Assembly (NCBI RefSeq): GCF_003298505.1
Contig: NZ_QNGB01000007.1
Coordinates: forward strand, 62,001-126,000
Source of the DNA: Roseovarius sp. TE539
GTDB lineage: Bacteria > Pseudomonadota > Alphaproteobacteria > Rhodobacterales > Rhodobacteraceae
Reading direction: 5' to 3'
DNA: 64,000 nucleotides
Translations under genes and position numbers: made by a program
Notes under the pieces: model-generated
The model's database searches: none
Seen by the model: only the letters and a program-made list of their open reading frames with translations
What the model was told of the DNA's origin: nothing
Shown: piece after piece, positions 7,753 to 16,024 of the stretch
How the letters are laid out: every line of letters begins with the position of its first letter
Position numbering within the stretch: the stretch's first letter is position 1

Positions 7753-8099
7753 TGCGTGGACTGCTCTATGTCTTCAGTGCGCTTGCGGTGATCGGGCTGG
7801 CCTTCTGGGCCTATCACGAGAATTACAAGACCCAGGCCGCCCAGGCCCGCGCCGAGGCGCTTGAACGGAAGATCAGTCTTGCCCGTCAACGCTTGCGCAT
7901 GCTGAACGCGGAGTGGGCCTACCTGAACCGCCCGGACCGTCTGCGCGATCTCGCGGAGTTGAATTTCGACAGTTTGGGGCTGCTTCCGTTGCAGCCGCAT
8001 CAGTTCGGCCGGGTCGATCAGGTTGCCTATCCGCCTCGTGTGCGCGCGCCGCTCAGCTTCAATAATCCTGTCGATGTGTCCGACCCGGAGGCCCAGTGA
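7752..8099 (+). CDS. ftsL: Cell division protein FtsL
   Basis: 115-residue bitopic protein: short cytoplasmic start MRGLL, one membrane segment (about residues 3-21, LLYVFSALAVIGLAFWAY), then a periplasmic coiled coil with heptad-like QAAQARAEALERKISLARQRLRMLNAEWAYLNRPDR. FtsL proteins are poorly conserved, so the call rests on size, topology, the 'EWAYLN.P.RL' motif common in alphaproteobacterial FtsL, and the position between rsmH and ftsI. It forms a complex with FtsB and FtsQ that activates FtsW/FtsI. Start and stop both overlap the neighbouring genes (TGATG and TGATG junctions). Confidence 0.88.
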   Translation: MRGLLYVFSALAVIGLAFWAYHENYKTQAAQARAEALERKISLARQRLRMLNAEWAYLNRPDRLRDLAELNFDSLGLLPLQPHQFGRVDQVAYPPRVRAPLSFNNPVDVSDPEAQ

Positions 8100-9892
8100 T
8101 GATCCGCACCCCGCTTCGACCTCTGGCGAGAATCCTCAAGGCGCGCGAGAGTGGCGGCAATCCCGACGCGATCGAGCGCGATAACATTCGCCGGCGCCAC
8201 GAGGAGATGCACGACCGGGACCGCAGGCGTGCCGAACGCCGGCTGCTGGTCACGGGGGCAATGTTCTTCTGTGCCTTCGCGGTGATCGGGACCCGCATGG
8301 GCGTCCTGGCCTCGTCTCCTCCGCCGGCGCCGCGTGCCAGCGCGAAAGGAGCCGAGATTCTCGCGCAGCGGGCCACCATAACCGATCGGCGCGGCCGTAT
8401 CCTGGCAAGCAATTTCGACACTCACAGCCTTTATGCCAAGCCCCGCCGGATGATCGAGCCACGGCGCGCGGCAAGAGAGCTGGCCAAGATCTTCCCGGAT
8501 CTCGATGCTGCGCGGTTGCAACGCAGTTTCACTGGCAAAAGCAGTTTCGCCTGGGTCCGCAAGACGATCAGCCCGGAGCAGAAGCAGGCAGTCCATGACA
8601 TCGGCGAACCGGGATTGCGGTTCGGACGCCGCGAGATGCGCCTTTATCCCAACGGGGCGGTTGCGGCGCATGTTCTGGGGGGTGCCGGCTTTGGACTCGA
8701 GGCGGTCGCGGGGGCCGAAGTTCTCGGAATCGCCGGGATAGAAAGCTATTTCGACGATCGCCTCCGCGACCCGGCGCGCGGGCATGAACCGCTGGTTTTG
8801 TCGCTGGACCTGTCGGTGCAGGCGGCCGCCGAAAGGGTGCTGTCCGGCGGCATGCGGCTTCTCAATGCCAAGGGCGCCGCGGCGGTGATGATGGATGCCC
8901 ATACCGGCGAGGTGATCTCGCTGGTATCATTGCCGGATTTCGACCCCAACGACCGGCCCGACCCGCCCACGGGCGAGGATGCGAAGGCAGGCGAAAGCCC
9001 GCTTTTCAATCGCGCCGTGCAAGGCCGGTACGAACTGGGATCGACCTTCAAGATATTTGCCGTCGCGCAGGCGCTGGAGTTGGGGCTCGTCACGCCCGAG
9101 ACGATGATCGACACGACCGGCCCGATCCTCAAGGACGGGTTCCGGATCAGGGATTTCAAGGACTACGGTCCGCGGCTGAGCGTCGAGAAGGTGATCGTGA
9201 AGTCGTCCAACCTGGGCACCGCCCGGATCGCGGCGGATATCGGAATCGAGCGCCAGAAGGATTTCCTTCGTCAGCTCGGGTTCTTCGATGCGACGGGCCT
9301 CGAACTTATCGAGGCCGCCGGTGCGAAGCCCCTGTTGCCGCCACGCTGGAACGAGCTTTCGACGATGACGATCGCCTATGGTCACGGGCTGTCAGCCAGC
9401 CCGCTTCATCTGGCTGCCGGTTACGCGGCCATCGCCAATGGCGGGCGCAAGGTGACCCCGACACTGCTCAGGACGCGGGCGCCGCAGGAGGGGCCGCGAA
9501 TCATGTCGGAAGACACCGCAAGACAGAGTTGGCGCATGCTGCGCGGGGTCGTGGCCGATCCTGAGGGTACCGCCACCATGGGCGACGTGTCCGGCTATTT
9601 CGTGGCCGGCAAGACCGGAACCGCAGAAAAGATCAAGCCCGGCGGAGGGTATTACGAGGACAGGATCATCGCCACCTTCGCCAGCATCTTTCCGGCTCAC
9701 GATCCACGTTACGTCCTGGTGGTCACGCTGGATGAACCGGTCGAGACGTCCGGCAGCGAACCGCGGCGCACTGCCGGCTGGACGGCGGTGCCGGTGGCGC
9801 GCGAGATCATTCGCCGGACAGCGCCGCTGCTGGGGTTGCGACCCGAGATTGAACCGCCCCGGCTTGCTGATATAAGGCGAACATCTGATTGA
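8099..9892 (+). CDS. ftsI: Peptidoglycan D,D-transpeptidase FtsI (PBP3)
   Basis: Septal peptidoglycan crosslinking enzyme. 597 residues: a basic cytoplasmic start, one membrane anchor (about 49-71), a penicillin-binding dimerisation domain beginning RATITDRRGRILASNFDTHS (about 90-240), and a transpeptidase domain with all three active-site motifs, GSTFK (nucleophile Ser315), SSN (about 369-371) and KTGT (about 505-508). ATG at 8099 overlaps the ftsL stop; a GTG one codon earlier is also possible. murE follows after 34 bases. Confidence 0.96.
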   Translation: MIRTPLRPLARILKARESGGNPDAIERDNIRRRHEEMHDRDRRRAERRLLVTGAMFFCAFAVIGTRMGVLASSPPPAPRASAKGAEILAQRATITDRRGRILASNFDTHSLYAKPRRMIEPRRAARELAKIFPDLDAARLQRSFTGKSSFAWVRKTISPEQKQAVHDIGEPGLRFGRREMRLYPNGAVAAHVLGGAGFGLEAVAGAEVLGIAGIESYFDDRLRDPARGHEPLVLSLDLSVQAAAERVLSGGMRLLNAKGAAAVMMDAHTGEVISLVSLPDFDPNDRPDPPTGEDAKAGESPLFNRAVQGRYELGSTFKIFAVAQALELGLVTPETMIDTTGPILKDGFRIRDFKDYGPRLSVEKVIVKSSNLGTARIAADIGIERQKDFLRQLGFFDATGLELIEAAGAKPLLPPRWNELSTMTIAYGHGLSASPLHLAAGYAAIANGGRKVTPTLLRTRAPQEGPRIMSEDTARQSWRMLRGVVADPEGTATMGDVSGYFVAGKTGTAEKIKPGGGYYEDRIIATFASIFPAHDPRYVLVVTLDEPVETSGSEPRRTAGWTAVPVAREIIRRTAPLLGLRPEIEPPRLADIRRTSD

Positions 9893-9926
9893 GGCGGCCG
9901 CCGGGCCGCATGCCGGGGGCGCGATC

Positions 9927-11411
9927 ATGGTTGAATTTGAAAGATCACTTGCGGATCTCGGGCTGACCGCGCGGGGCGGGCGCACCCCGATGATTTCCGG
10001 GCTCGCCGTGGACAGCCGCGAGGTGCGCGAGGGGTATCTTTTCGCGGCCTTGCCCGGCACGCGGCTCCATGGCGGCGAGTTCATCCAGTACGCCCTGAGG
10101 ATGGGGGCGGCCGCGGTTCTGACCGATGCCGAGGGCGCGCGCATCGCCCGGCTTGCGCTCGAAGCCTCGGACGCGGCGCTGGTGGTGGCGGAGGATCCGC
10201 GTCAGGCGCTGGCCTGCGCGGCGTCGCTTTGGTTCGGGCCGGGGCCGGAAACAATGGTGGCCGTCACCGGCACCAACGGCAAGACTTCGGTGGCCAGTTT
10301 CACAAGGCAGATCTGGGAGGCCTTGGGCCTCGAAGCGGTCAATATCGGCACAACCGGCGTCGAAGGCGCGCGCGAGGCGCCGCTGGCCCATACAACTCCA
10401 GAACCGATCACGTTGCACCGTCTTCTGGCCGGGCTCAGGGCCGACGGCGTCACCCATGCGGCGATGGAGGCATCCAGTCACGGGTTGGCCCAACGGCGCC
10501 TGGACGGGGTCAGCCTGGTGGCCGGGGCCTTCACCAATCTCAGCCAGGATCACCTGGATTATCATCCGACGCTGGAGGCGTATTTCGATGCCAAGGCGGG
10601 GCTGTTTACCCGTGTTTTGCCGCAGGATGCGACGGCAGTGATCGACACGGATGACCCCCGCGGCCCGGAGATGGCCGATCGCGCCCGTGCCCGGGGGCTT
10701 CGGGTTCTGACTGTCGGCCGCGAGCCGTCGGCGGACCTGCGCATCGGTGCGCAGCGCTTTGGCGCCGAGGGGCAGACCCTGCGGTTCGAATGGACCGGCG
10801 CGGCATATCAGGTCGATCTGGGTCTGATCGGAGGGTTCCAGGCCGGCAATGTCCTGATTGCGGCGGGGCTGGCCATCGCCACCGGTGCCGATCCTGACCG
10901 CGTGTTCGAGACGTTGCAGGAGATCCGTACCGTACGGGGCCGGATGGAGCTTGCAGCGACGCGCGGTAGCGGCGCGGCGGTTTATGTGGACTATGCCCAT
11001 ACACCGGATGCCGTGGCAACGGCGCTGAAATCGCTGCGCCCGCATGTTCTGGGCAGGCTGGTCGCCATAATCGGCGCGGGAGGAGATCGCGACAGCGCCA
11101 AGCGGCCGCTGATGGGGCAGGCGGCGGCGAAACATGCCGACGTGGTTATCGTGACCGACGACAACCCGCGCAGCGAGGATCCCGCGCTCATCCGTGCCGA
11201 GGTCATGGCGGGATGCCCCGAGGCGCTGAACGTTGGGGACCGCGCCGAGGCGATACTGCGAGGTGTCGATGCACTCGGTCCCGGGGACGTGCTGCTGATC
11301 TCGGGCAAGGGCCACGAGACCGGGCAGACCGTCGGCGAGGACGTGCTGCCGTTCGATGATCGCGAACAGGCTTCCGTGGCCGTCACGGCGCTGGACGGGG
11401 GCGTGGCATGA
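9927..11411 (+). CDS. murE: UDP-MurNAc-L-Ala-D-Glu:meso-diaminopimelate ligase MurE
   Basis: Adds the third residue of the peptidoglycan stem peptide. 494 residues with the three Mur-ligase domains: N-terminal UDP-binding domain (AVDSREVREGYLFAALPG), central ATPase domain with P-loop TGTNGKTSVASF and the NLSQDHLDYH motif, and C-terminal domain with DYAHTPDAV and ISGKGHE. The DNPRSEDP segment is the signature for meso-diaminopimelate rather than lysine. The stop overlaps the murF ATG by four bases. Confidence 0.96.
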   Translation: MVEFERSLADLGLTARGGRTPMISGLAVDSREVREGYLFAALPGTRLHGGEFIQYALRMGAAAVLTDAEGARIARLALEASDAALVVAEDPRQALACAASLWFGPGPETMVAVTGTNGKTSVASFTRQIWEALGLEAVNIGTTGVEGAREAPLAHTTPEPITLHRLLAGLRADGVTHAAMEASSHGLAQRRLDGVSLVAGAFTNLSQDHLDYHPTLEAYFDAKAGLFTRVLPQDATAVIDTDDPRGPEMADRARARGLRVLTVGREPSADLRIGAQRFGAEGQTLRFEWTGAAYQVDLGLIGGFQAGNVLIAAGLAIATGADPDRVFETLQEIRTVRGRMELAATRGSGAAVYVDYAHTPDAVATALKSLRPHVLGRLVAIIGAGGDRDSAKRPLMGQAAAKHADVVIVTDDNPRSEDPALIRAEVMAGCPEALNVGDRAEAILRGVDALGPGDVLLISGKGHETGQTVGEDVLPFDDREQASVAVTALDGGVA

Positions 11412-12856
11412 CCCTGTGGAGTGCCGCGGACGCCGCCCGCGCCACGGGCGGCGAAGCTTTCGGGGACTGGAAGGCGACAGGGGTGTCCATCGACACCCGC
11501 ACGATCGCCCCGGGCGACCTTTTCGTGGCGTTGACCGCCACCCGCGACGGGCATGATTTCGTCGTGCAGGCCCTGGAAAAGGGGGCAGCCGCCGCGATGG
11601 TCAGCCACCGGCCCGAAGGCGTGCCGGCCAATGCGCCATTACTTGTCGTGGAGGACGTGCAGTGCGCCCTTGAGGACCTGGGGCGAGCCGGCCGGGCGCG
11701 GAGCGCCGCACGCGTGGTTGCGGTGACCGGATCGGTGGGCAAGACCTCGACCAAGGAGATGTTGCGCGCGGTCCTGTCCGCGCAGGGCGCCACACATGCG
11801 GCGGAGGCAAGTTACAACAACCATTGGGGCGTGCCCCTGACTCTGGCGCGGCTGCCGCGGACGGCGGAGTTTGCCGTGATCGAGATCGGCATGAACGCGC
11901 CGGGTGAAATCGCTCCGCTCAGCCGCATGGCGCGCCCGCATGTGGCGATGATCACGGCCATCGCTCCGGCCCATCTGGACGCATTCGACGATATTTCAGG
12001 CATCGCAGAGGAGAAAGCCTCGATCTTTGCCGGGCTGGAGCCGGGCGGCAAGGCCGTCATCAACGCCGATACCGATCACGCCGGCATCCTGTTCGAAGCG
12101 GCCCGCGCGGCCGGCGCCGAGATCGTGGATTTCGGCGAGACGGCGGCGCATTTCCGCCTGACGCGCGTGAGACCCGGGACCGATACCACAGTGGCCGAGG
12201 CGCGATCGGGGGGCGCAGACGGAACCGACATGGTGTTCAAGGTCATGAGCCCCGGCCGTCACTTTGCCATCAACGGTCTGGGGGTGATCGCGGCGGTGGC
12301 CGCGCTCGGCGCCGACACGGGGATGGCCGCGCCGGATCTGGCACGCTGGCAGCCGCCTTCCGGGCGCGGCACGCGTGAAGTGCTGGAGCTTGACGACGGA
12401 GACGAAAGCTGGACGCTCGAACTGATCGACGACGCTTTCAACGCTAACCCGGCCTCGGTCGAGGCGGCGCTGGACGTTCTGGCAGCGTCACGGCCCCGGG
12501 ACGGTGTCGGACGTGTCGAGAAGGGCAGGCGCATCGCCGTTCTGGGGGACATGCTGGAACTGGGGGCAGAAGAAATGGCGATGCACGCGGCGCTGGCAGA
12601 ACTGCCGCAGATCGCCAAGGTCCATACCGTGCATTGTGCAGGCCCCCGGATGCAGGCCCTCTGGGCCGCCCTGCCGGAGGAAAGGCGCGGAGTCTGGGTG
12701 CAAAGCGCCGAAGAACTGGCGGCCGGTGCGCGCCGCATGGTAGACGCGGGCGACGTGGTGCTTGTGAAGGGCTCCAAGGGCAGCCGGATCAGCCTGTTCG
12801 TGGACGCGTTGCGCCGCGCGAGCCGACGTCTCGCGGCGCAAGAAAGGGACTCTTAA
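11408..12856 (+). CDS. murF: UDP-MurNAc-tripeptide:D-Ala-D-Ala ligase MurF
   Basis: Adds D-Ala-D-Ala to complete the UDP-MurNAc-pentapeptide. 482 residues: N-terminal GVSIDTRTIAPGDLFVAL, P-loop TGSVGKTSTKEML, then SYNNHWGVPLTLARLPRTAE, EIGMNAPGEIAPL and the NPASVEAALDVLA segment, all standard MurF landmarks. Overlaps murE by four bases; its stop touches the mraY ATG directly. Nothing unusual in length or motifs. Confidence 0.95.
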   Translation: MTLWSAADAARATGGEAFGDWKATGVSIDTRTIAPGDLFVALTATRDGHDFVVQALEKGAAAAMVSHRPEGVPANAPLLVVEDVQCALEDLGRAGRARSAARVVAVTGSVGKTSTKEMLRAVLSAQGATHAAEASYNNHWGVPLTLARLPRTAEFAVIEIGMNAPGEIAPLSRMARPHVAMITAIAPAHLDAFDDISGIAEEKASIFAGLEPGGKAVINADTDHAGILFEAARAAGAEIVDFGETAAHFRLTRVRPGTDTTVAEARSGGADGTDMVFKVMSPGRHFAINGLGVIAAVAALGADTGMAAPDLARWQPPSGRGTREVLELDDGDESWTLELIDDAFNANPASVEAALDVLAASRPRDGVGRVEKGRRIAVLGDMLELGAEEMAMHAALAELPQIAKVHTVHCAGPRMQALWAALPEERRGVWVQSAEELAAGARRMVDAGDVVLVKGSKGSRISLFVDALRRASRRLAAQERDS

Positions 12857-13939
12857 ATGCTCTACTGGCTTACCGCCCTCTCTGATGGTGGGGATTTTTT
12901 CAATCTGTTCAGGTATATAACCTTCCGCGCTGGTGGGGCTTTCATGACCGCGCTGATCTTCGGGTTCCTGTTCGGACCGCCGTTGATCAATGTCCTGCGC
13001 AAGCGTCAGGGCAAGGGGCAGCCGATCCGTGGCGACGGGCCCGAGTCGCACCTGGCCAAGGCCGGCACCCCGACGATGGGGGGATTGTTGATCGTCGGTG
13101 CGCTGCTGACCTCCACGTTGCTCTGGGCCCGGCTTGACAACGCCTTTGTCTGGCTGGTCCTGTTCGTGACAATGGCCTTCGGCGCAATCGGGTTCGCCGA
13201 TGATTATGCCAAGGTATCCAAGCAGAACGTCTCGGGCGTGCCGGGCAAGCTGCGGCTGGGGCTGGGATTCCTGATCGCTGCGATCGCGGGCTGGTGGGCA
13301 ACCACGTATCATCCCGATCCGCTTCAGGCGCAGCTGGCGCTGCCGGTCTTCAAGGACACGCTGATCAATCTGGGGCTCCTTTTCGTGCCCTTCGCCACCA
13401 TCGTGATCGTCGGCGCGGCCAATGCCGTCAACCTCACCGACGGGCTCGACGGGCTGGCGATCATGCCGGTGATGATCGCCGCCGGCACGCTGGGCATCAT
13501 CGCCTACGCGGTGGGGCGGGTGGACTTCACCGATTACCTGGATCTGCACTACGTCCCCGGCACCGGGGAGCTGCTGATCTTCACCGCGGCGCTCTTCGGC
13601 GGGGGGCTGGGCTTTCTGTGGTACAACGCCCCACCGGCGGCGGTCTTCATGGGCGATACCGGCAGCCTCGCGCTTGGCGGGGCGATCGGGGCCATCGCGG
13701 TGGCCACCAAGCACGAGATCGTGCTCGCCGTCGTCGGCGGGCTCTTCGTGGTCGAGGCGCTCTCGGTGATCGTGCAGGTGCTCTATTTCAAGCGCACCGG
13801 CAAGCGGGTCTTCCTGATGGCGCCGATCCACCACCATTACGAGAAAAAGGGCTGGGCCGAGCCCCAGATCGTGATCCGCTTCTGGATCATCGCGCTGATC
13901 CTGGCGATGATCGGGCTGGCGACGCTCAAGGTGCGGTGA
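12857..13939 (+). CDS. mraY: Phospho-N-acetylmuramoyl-pentapeptide transferase MraY
   Basis: Makes lipid I from UDP-MurNAc-pentapeptide and undecaprenyl phosphate at the inner membrane. 360 residues, about ten membrane segments. Catalytic aspartates in FADDYAKV, nucleotide-binding [28 protein letters not shown], and the cytosolic [18 protein letters not shown] motif near the C-terminus are all present. murD would be expected next; instead a 2.1-kb insert with a hairpin element and two genes follows. Confidence 0.97.
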   Translation: MLYWLTALSDGGDFFNLFRYITFRAGGAFMTALIFGFLFGPPLINVLRKRQGKGQPIRGDGPESHLAKAGTPTMGGLLIVGALLTSTLLWARLDNAFVWLVLFVTMAFGAIGFADDYAKVSKQNVSGVPGKLRLGLGFLIAAIAGWWATTYHPDPLQAQLALPVFKDTLINLGLLFVPFATIVIVGAANAVNLTDGLDGLAIMPVMIAAGTLGIIAYAVGRVDFTDYLDLHYVPGTGELLIFTAALFGGGLGFLWYNAPPAAVFMGDTGSLALGGAIGAIAVATKHEIVLAVVGGLFVVEALSVIVQVLYFKRTGKRVFLMAPIHHHYEKKGWAEPQIVIRFWIIALILAMIGLATLKVR

Positions 13940-13974
13940 GGGAGCGGGTCCGGCCCGTGATGCCGCTGAGTTGG

Positions 13975-14114
13975 GCCGCGCCATCGCATGTCCGCGGACA
14001 GGCGATCCAACGATGTTTCAGGGCAGTTTATGTCCGCTGTCCCGCCAAACATGCAATCGGCGTGCTGGCTGAGCCAAATCCCCTGTCCGGGGGGCGGACA
14101 TGCGATGGCGCGGC
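13975..14114. repeat. 140-bp element with 21-bp perfect inverted ends (MITE/REP-like)
   Basis: The first 21 bases (13975-13995, GCCGCGCCATCGCATGTCCGC) are exactly complementary to the last 21 (14094-14114). The pairing continues inward with GGACAGG (13996-14002) against CCTGTCC (14082-14088), leaving a five-G bulge (14089-14093), and a nested ATGTTT/AAACAT with GGG/CCC pairs (14013-14023 and 14041-14052). The whole element would fold as one long hairpin. It carries no ORF, so a non-autonomous mobile element is a reasonable reading. I did not find a clear target-site duplication. Confidence 0.6.
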
Positions 14115-14203
14115 GGCGTGCAGGCACGCCCCGGTTTCACGCCGGAGACGAGGGCCGGGGCACATGTGCACACCCATTCAGTGCCCCGCCCGGGCTGGCC
14201 CCG

Positions 14204-14275
14204 GGCAGCCCCCGACCCTCCCCCCGGGAGGGGGCTTCACCCCCTCCCAGGGTCAGGGGCTGCCCTTCCCTTTTT
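14204..14275 (+). terminator. Strong Rho-independent-type terminator in the dcw insert
   Basis: Arms GGCAGCCCC.GACCCT (14204-14219) and GGGAGGGGG (14226-14234) pair with 14240-14264; six extra C residues bulge out of the 5' arm and CTTCA forms the loop. CTTCCCTTTTT follows. It would stop transcripts coming from mraY, which would isolate murD from the upstream dcw promoter unless a new promoter exists in the insert. Confidence 0.6.
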
Positions 14276-14299
14276 GCGTGTGTCGGGTAGGGTGGCATT

Positions 14300-15124
14300 A
14301 TGAGCAACGTTTCGAACAGCCATCGCGTTTTGCAGGAGCTTGTTAGCCTTGAGGCTTGGCACAAACCATTGGAGCCGAACACGGACAGCCCGTTTCGAGT
14401 AGCGCTGAGCTTTCGTGATGCGCGTTATTCTGGTGATGCTGAGACACCTATCGAATTCCAGGTAGAGTTAAAGCGAGCAACGCTTGTGGTCGTCTGTGAC
14501 AGTAATCTCAGGGTCCCGAAGGGGACAAAGGTACGTGTTTATCCTCCTTGGGAGAAAAGCTATCGCCGGATTCAAGGTGACACGAGAGATCAATCCGCGT
14601 CATCATCGGACCGCCTATCCACAAGTGTGACGGCTGACAGCATCAAGGGACCTGCTGGCAGCGTTTCAACCGAACACGGCAGAAGCGGAAGCGAAAGCCA
14701 TGAACGAAGAACCGAGACCGAATACACTCAAGTCATAAGACAACATATCCAGATGCAGTATCGGCAGTCTGGTGATGAGCATCACTGGGATTGTGATCCG
14801 ATCAATGCCGAGACCCTTCGTGGCTCTGCCCATACCGGGGATGATCCTGTAATGGAACTACGGCCAACAATCGACCGGCGACTGGAGGATTTGGGTGTCA
14901 GGGTATTCCTGAAGTGTAAAGCAGAAGACTTTGATATTAAAGACATTCGGATGAAGAAAACAGTTATGGAACAGTTAGCGGGCGAAGACATGGAGAGGCG
15001 CAAAAGATTGGCCAAGGAGGTAATCAAGTACAAACTCGCGGAGGTTGACTTGGAGGTGGTCGATCTTGAATCTAGTTTCGGTGAAGTGGTTATAGCTGAC
15101 ATCGTTGCGATCCCTGAAAAATGA
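14300..15124 (+). CDS. Hypothetical protein of the dcw-embedded cassette
   Basis: 274 residues; I recognise no family. Visible features: N-terminal part (1-95) rich in beta-strand-like segments (FRVALSFRDARYSG, ETPIEFQVELKRATLVVVCD, GTKVRVYPPW); a Ser/Thr/Gly-rich hydrophilic middle (about 95-140) that looks disordered; and a C-terminal third with charged helices (MEQLAGEDMERRKRLAKEV). No signal peptide or membrane segment. Base composition is clearly lower in GC than every neighbour (about half by eye) and codon choice is relaxed, which points to recent transfer. The stop overlaps the ATG of the TPR gene, so the two products are probably made together and may interact. Confidence 0.7.
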   Translation: MSNVSNSHRVLQELVSLEAWHKPLEPNTDSPFRVALSFRDARYSGDAETPIEFQVELKRATLVVVCDSNLRVPKGTKVRVYPPWEKSYRRIQGDTRDQSASSSDRLSTSVTADSIKGPAGSVSTEHGRSGSESHERRTETEYTQVIRQHIQMQYRQSGDEHHWDCDPINAETLRGSAHTGDDPVMELRPTIDRRLEDLGVRVFLKCKAEDFDIKDIRMKKTVMEQLAGEDMERRKRLAKEVIKYKLAEVDLEVVDLESSFGEVVIADIVAIPEK

Positions 15125-15951
15125 CAACTCTCGAGCACGCCTTGCAGGACCTGTTCAAGCCGGGCCCTATTGAAATCCAGAAGCTGGTCGAAAGACATTT
15201 CGAGGGAGATGACGAGCACAAAGCGCGACTGGGTGTCGAATTCGCAGGGGCTGCCTTCGGCACGAACCATCCAGACTATAGCCTGCACCTCAACAACCTC
15301 GCGCTCGTGGTGCAGGCGCAGGGGCGGCATGCGGAGGCCGAACGGCTCTACCGACAGGCGCTGGAGATCGACCGCGCGACCCTCGGAGAGGAGCATCCGG
15401 ACCATGCCAGCGCCCTCAACAACCTCGCGGGCGTGGTGCATGCGCAGGGGCGGTATACGGAGGCCGAGGGGCTCTATCGCGAGGCGCTGGAGATCGGCCG
15501 CGCGACCCTGGGCGAATGGCATCCGGACTATGCCAGCAGCGTCAACAACCTCGCGGGCGTGGTGCGGGCGCAGGGGCGGCATGAGGAGGCCGAGGGGCTC
15601 TACCGCCAGGCGCTGGAGATCGACCGCGCGACCATCGGCGAGGGGCACCCCACCTATGCCAGCGGCCTCAACAACCTCGCGGGCGCGGTAGAGGATCAGG
15701 GGCGGTATGCGGAGGCCGAGGGGCTCTACCGTCAGGCGCTGCAGATCGGCCGCGCGACCCTCGGGGAGGGGCATCCGGACTATGCCATCGACCTCAACAA
15801 CCTCGCGGGCGTGCTGATCAAGCTGGACCGGGCGGCGGAGGCCCGGCCGCTGCTGGAGCAGGCGCTGGCCATCTTCCGCGCCACGCTGCCCGCCGATCAC
15901 CCGCAAATCGAGAATACTGAGCGCGGCCTCGCCGCCCTTCCCGACGGCTGA
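15121..15951 (+). CDS. Tetratricopeptide-repeat protein (kinesin-light-chain type), cassette partner
   Basis: 276 residues. After a unique start (1-45) come consecutive 42-residue TPR units of the pattern NNLAGVV.AQGR..EAEGLYR then .ALEI.RATLGE.HP.YA, four complete and one partial, ending in a short unique tail. The DNA units are 126 bp and very similar to one another, so repeat number may vary between strains. TPR_12/kinesin-light-chain repeats serve as protein-binding scaffolds; no enzymatic domain (NB-ARC, CHAT or nuclease) is attached. It overlaps the upstream unknown gene by four bases. GC content is high, unlike its partner. Function unknown. Confidence 0.85.
   Translation: MTTLEHALQDLFKPGPIEIQKLVERHFEGDDEHKARLGVEFAGAAFGTNHPDYSLHLNNLALVVQAQGRHAEAERLYRQALEIDRATLGEEHPDHASALNNLAGVVHAQGRYTEAEGLYREALEIGRATLGEWHPDYASSVNNLAGVVRAQGRHEEAEGLYRQALEIDRATIGEGHPTYASGLNNLAGAVEDQGRYAEAEGLYRQALQIGRATLGEGHPDYAIDLNNLAGVLIKLDRAAEARPLLEQALAIFRATLPADHPQIENTERGLAALPDG
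15289..15918 (+). repeat. 126-bp in-frame tandem repeats encoding TPR units
   Basis: Units begin at 15289, 15415, 15541, 15667 and 15793, each starting with (C/G)TCAACAACCTCGCG (the first is CTCAACAACCTCGCGCTC), spaced exactly 126 bases (42 codons). The first four are complete; the last diverges after about 45 bases. Near-identical DNA implies recent expansion or gene conversion. The spacing and in-frame coding exclude a CRISPR array. Confidence 0.85.
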
Positions 15952-16024
15952 GCGCCGTCCTCGCCCTCTGGCCAAGCCGGCCGCGATCGGGTAGCCACGA
16001 AGGCGTTCGCGAGGGAAGGGGCCG

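Larger units (their letters stand above)
13940..14299 (+). other. 360-bp gene-free stretch after mraY, made of two hairpin elements
   Basis: No coding signal. It holds the 140-bp inverted-repeat element (13975-14114), about 90 bases without recognisable structure, and the strong terminator-like hairpin (14204-14264). It marks the left side of the insertion that separates mraY from murD. Confidence 0.6.

Noticed and set aside
15289-15918. Regular repeats that might be a CRISPR array
   Set aside because: The period is exactly 126 bp, in frame, with no unique spacers, and translates into TPR units; no cas genes are near.
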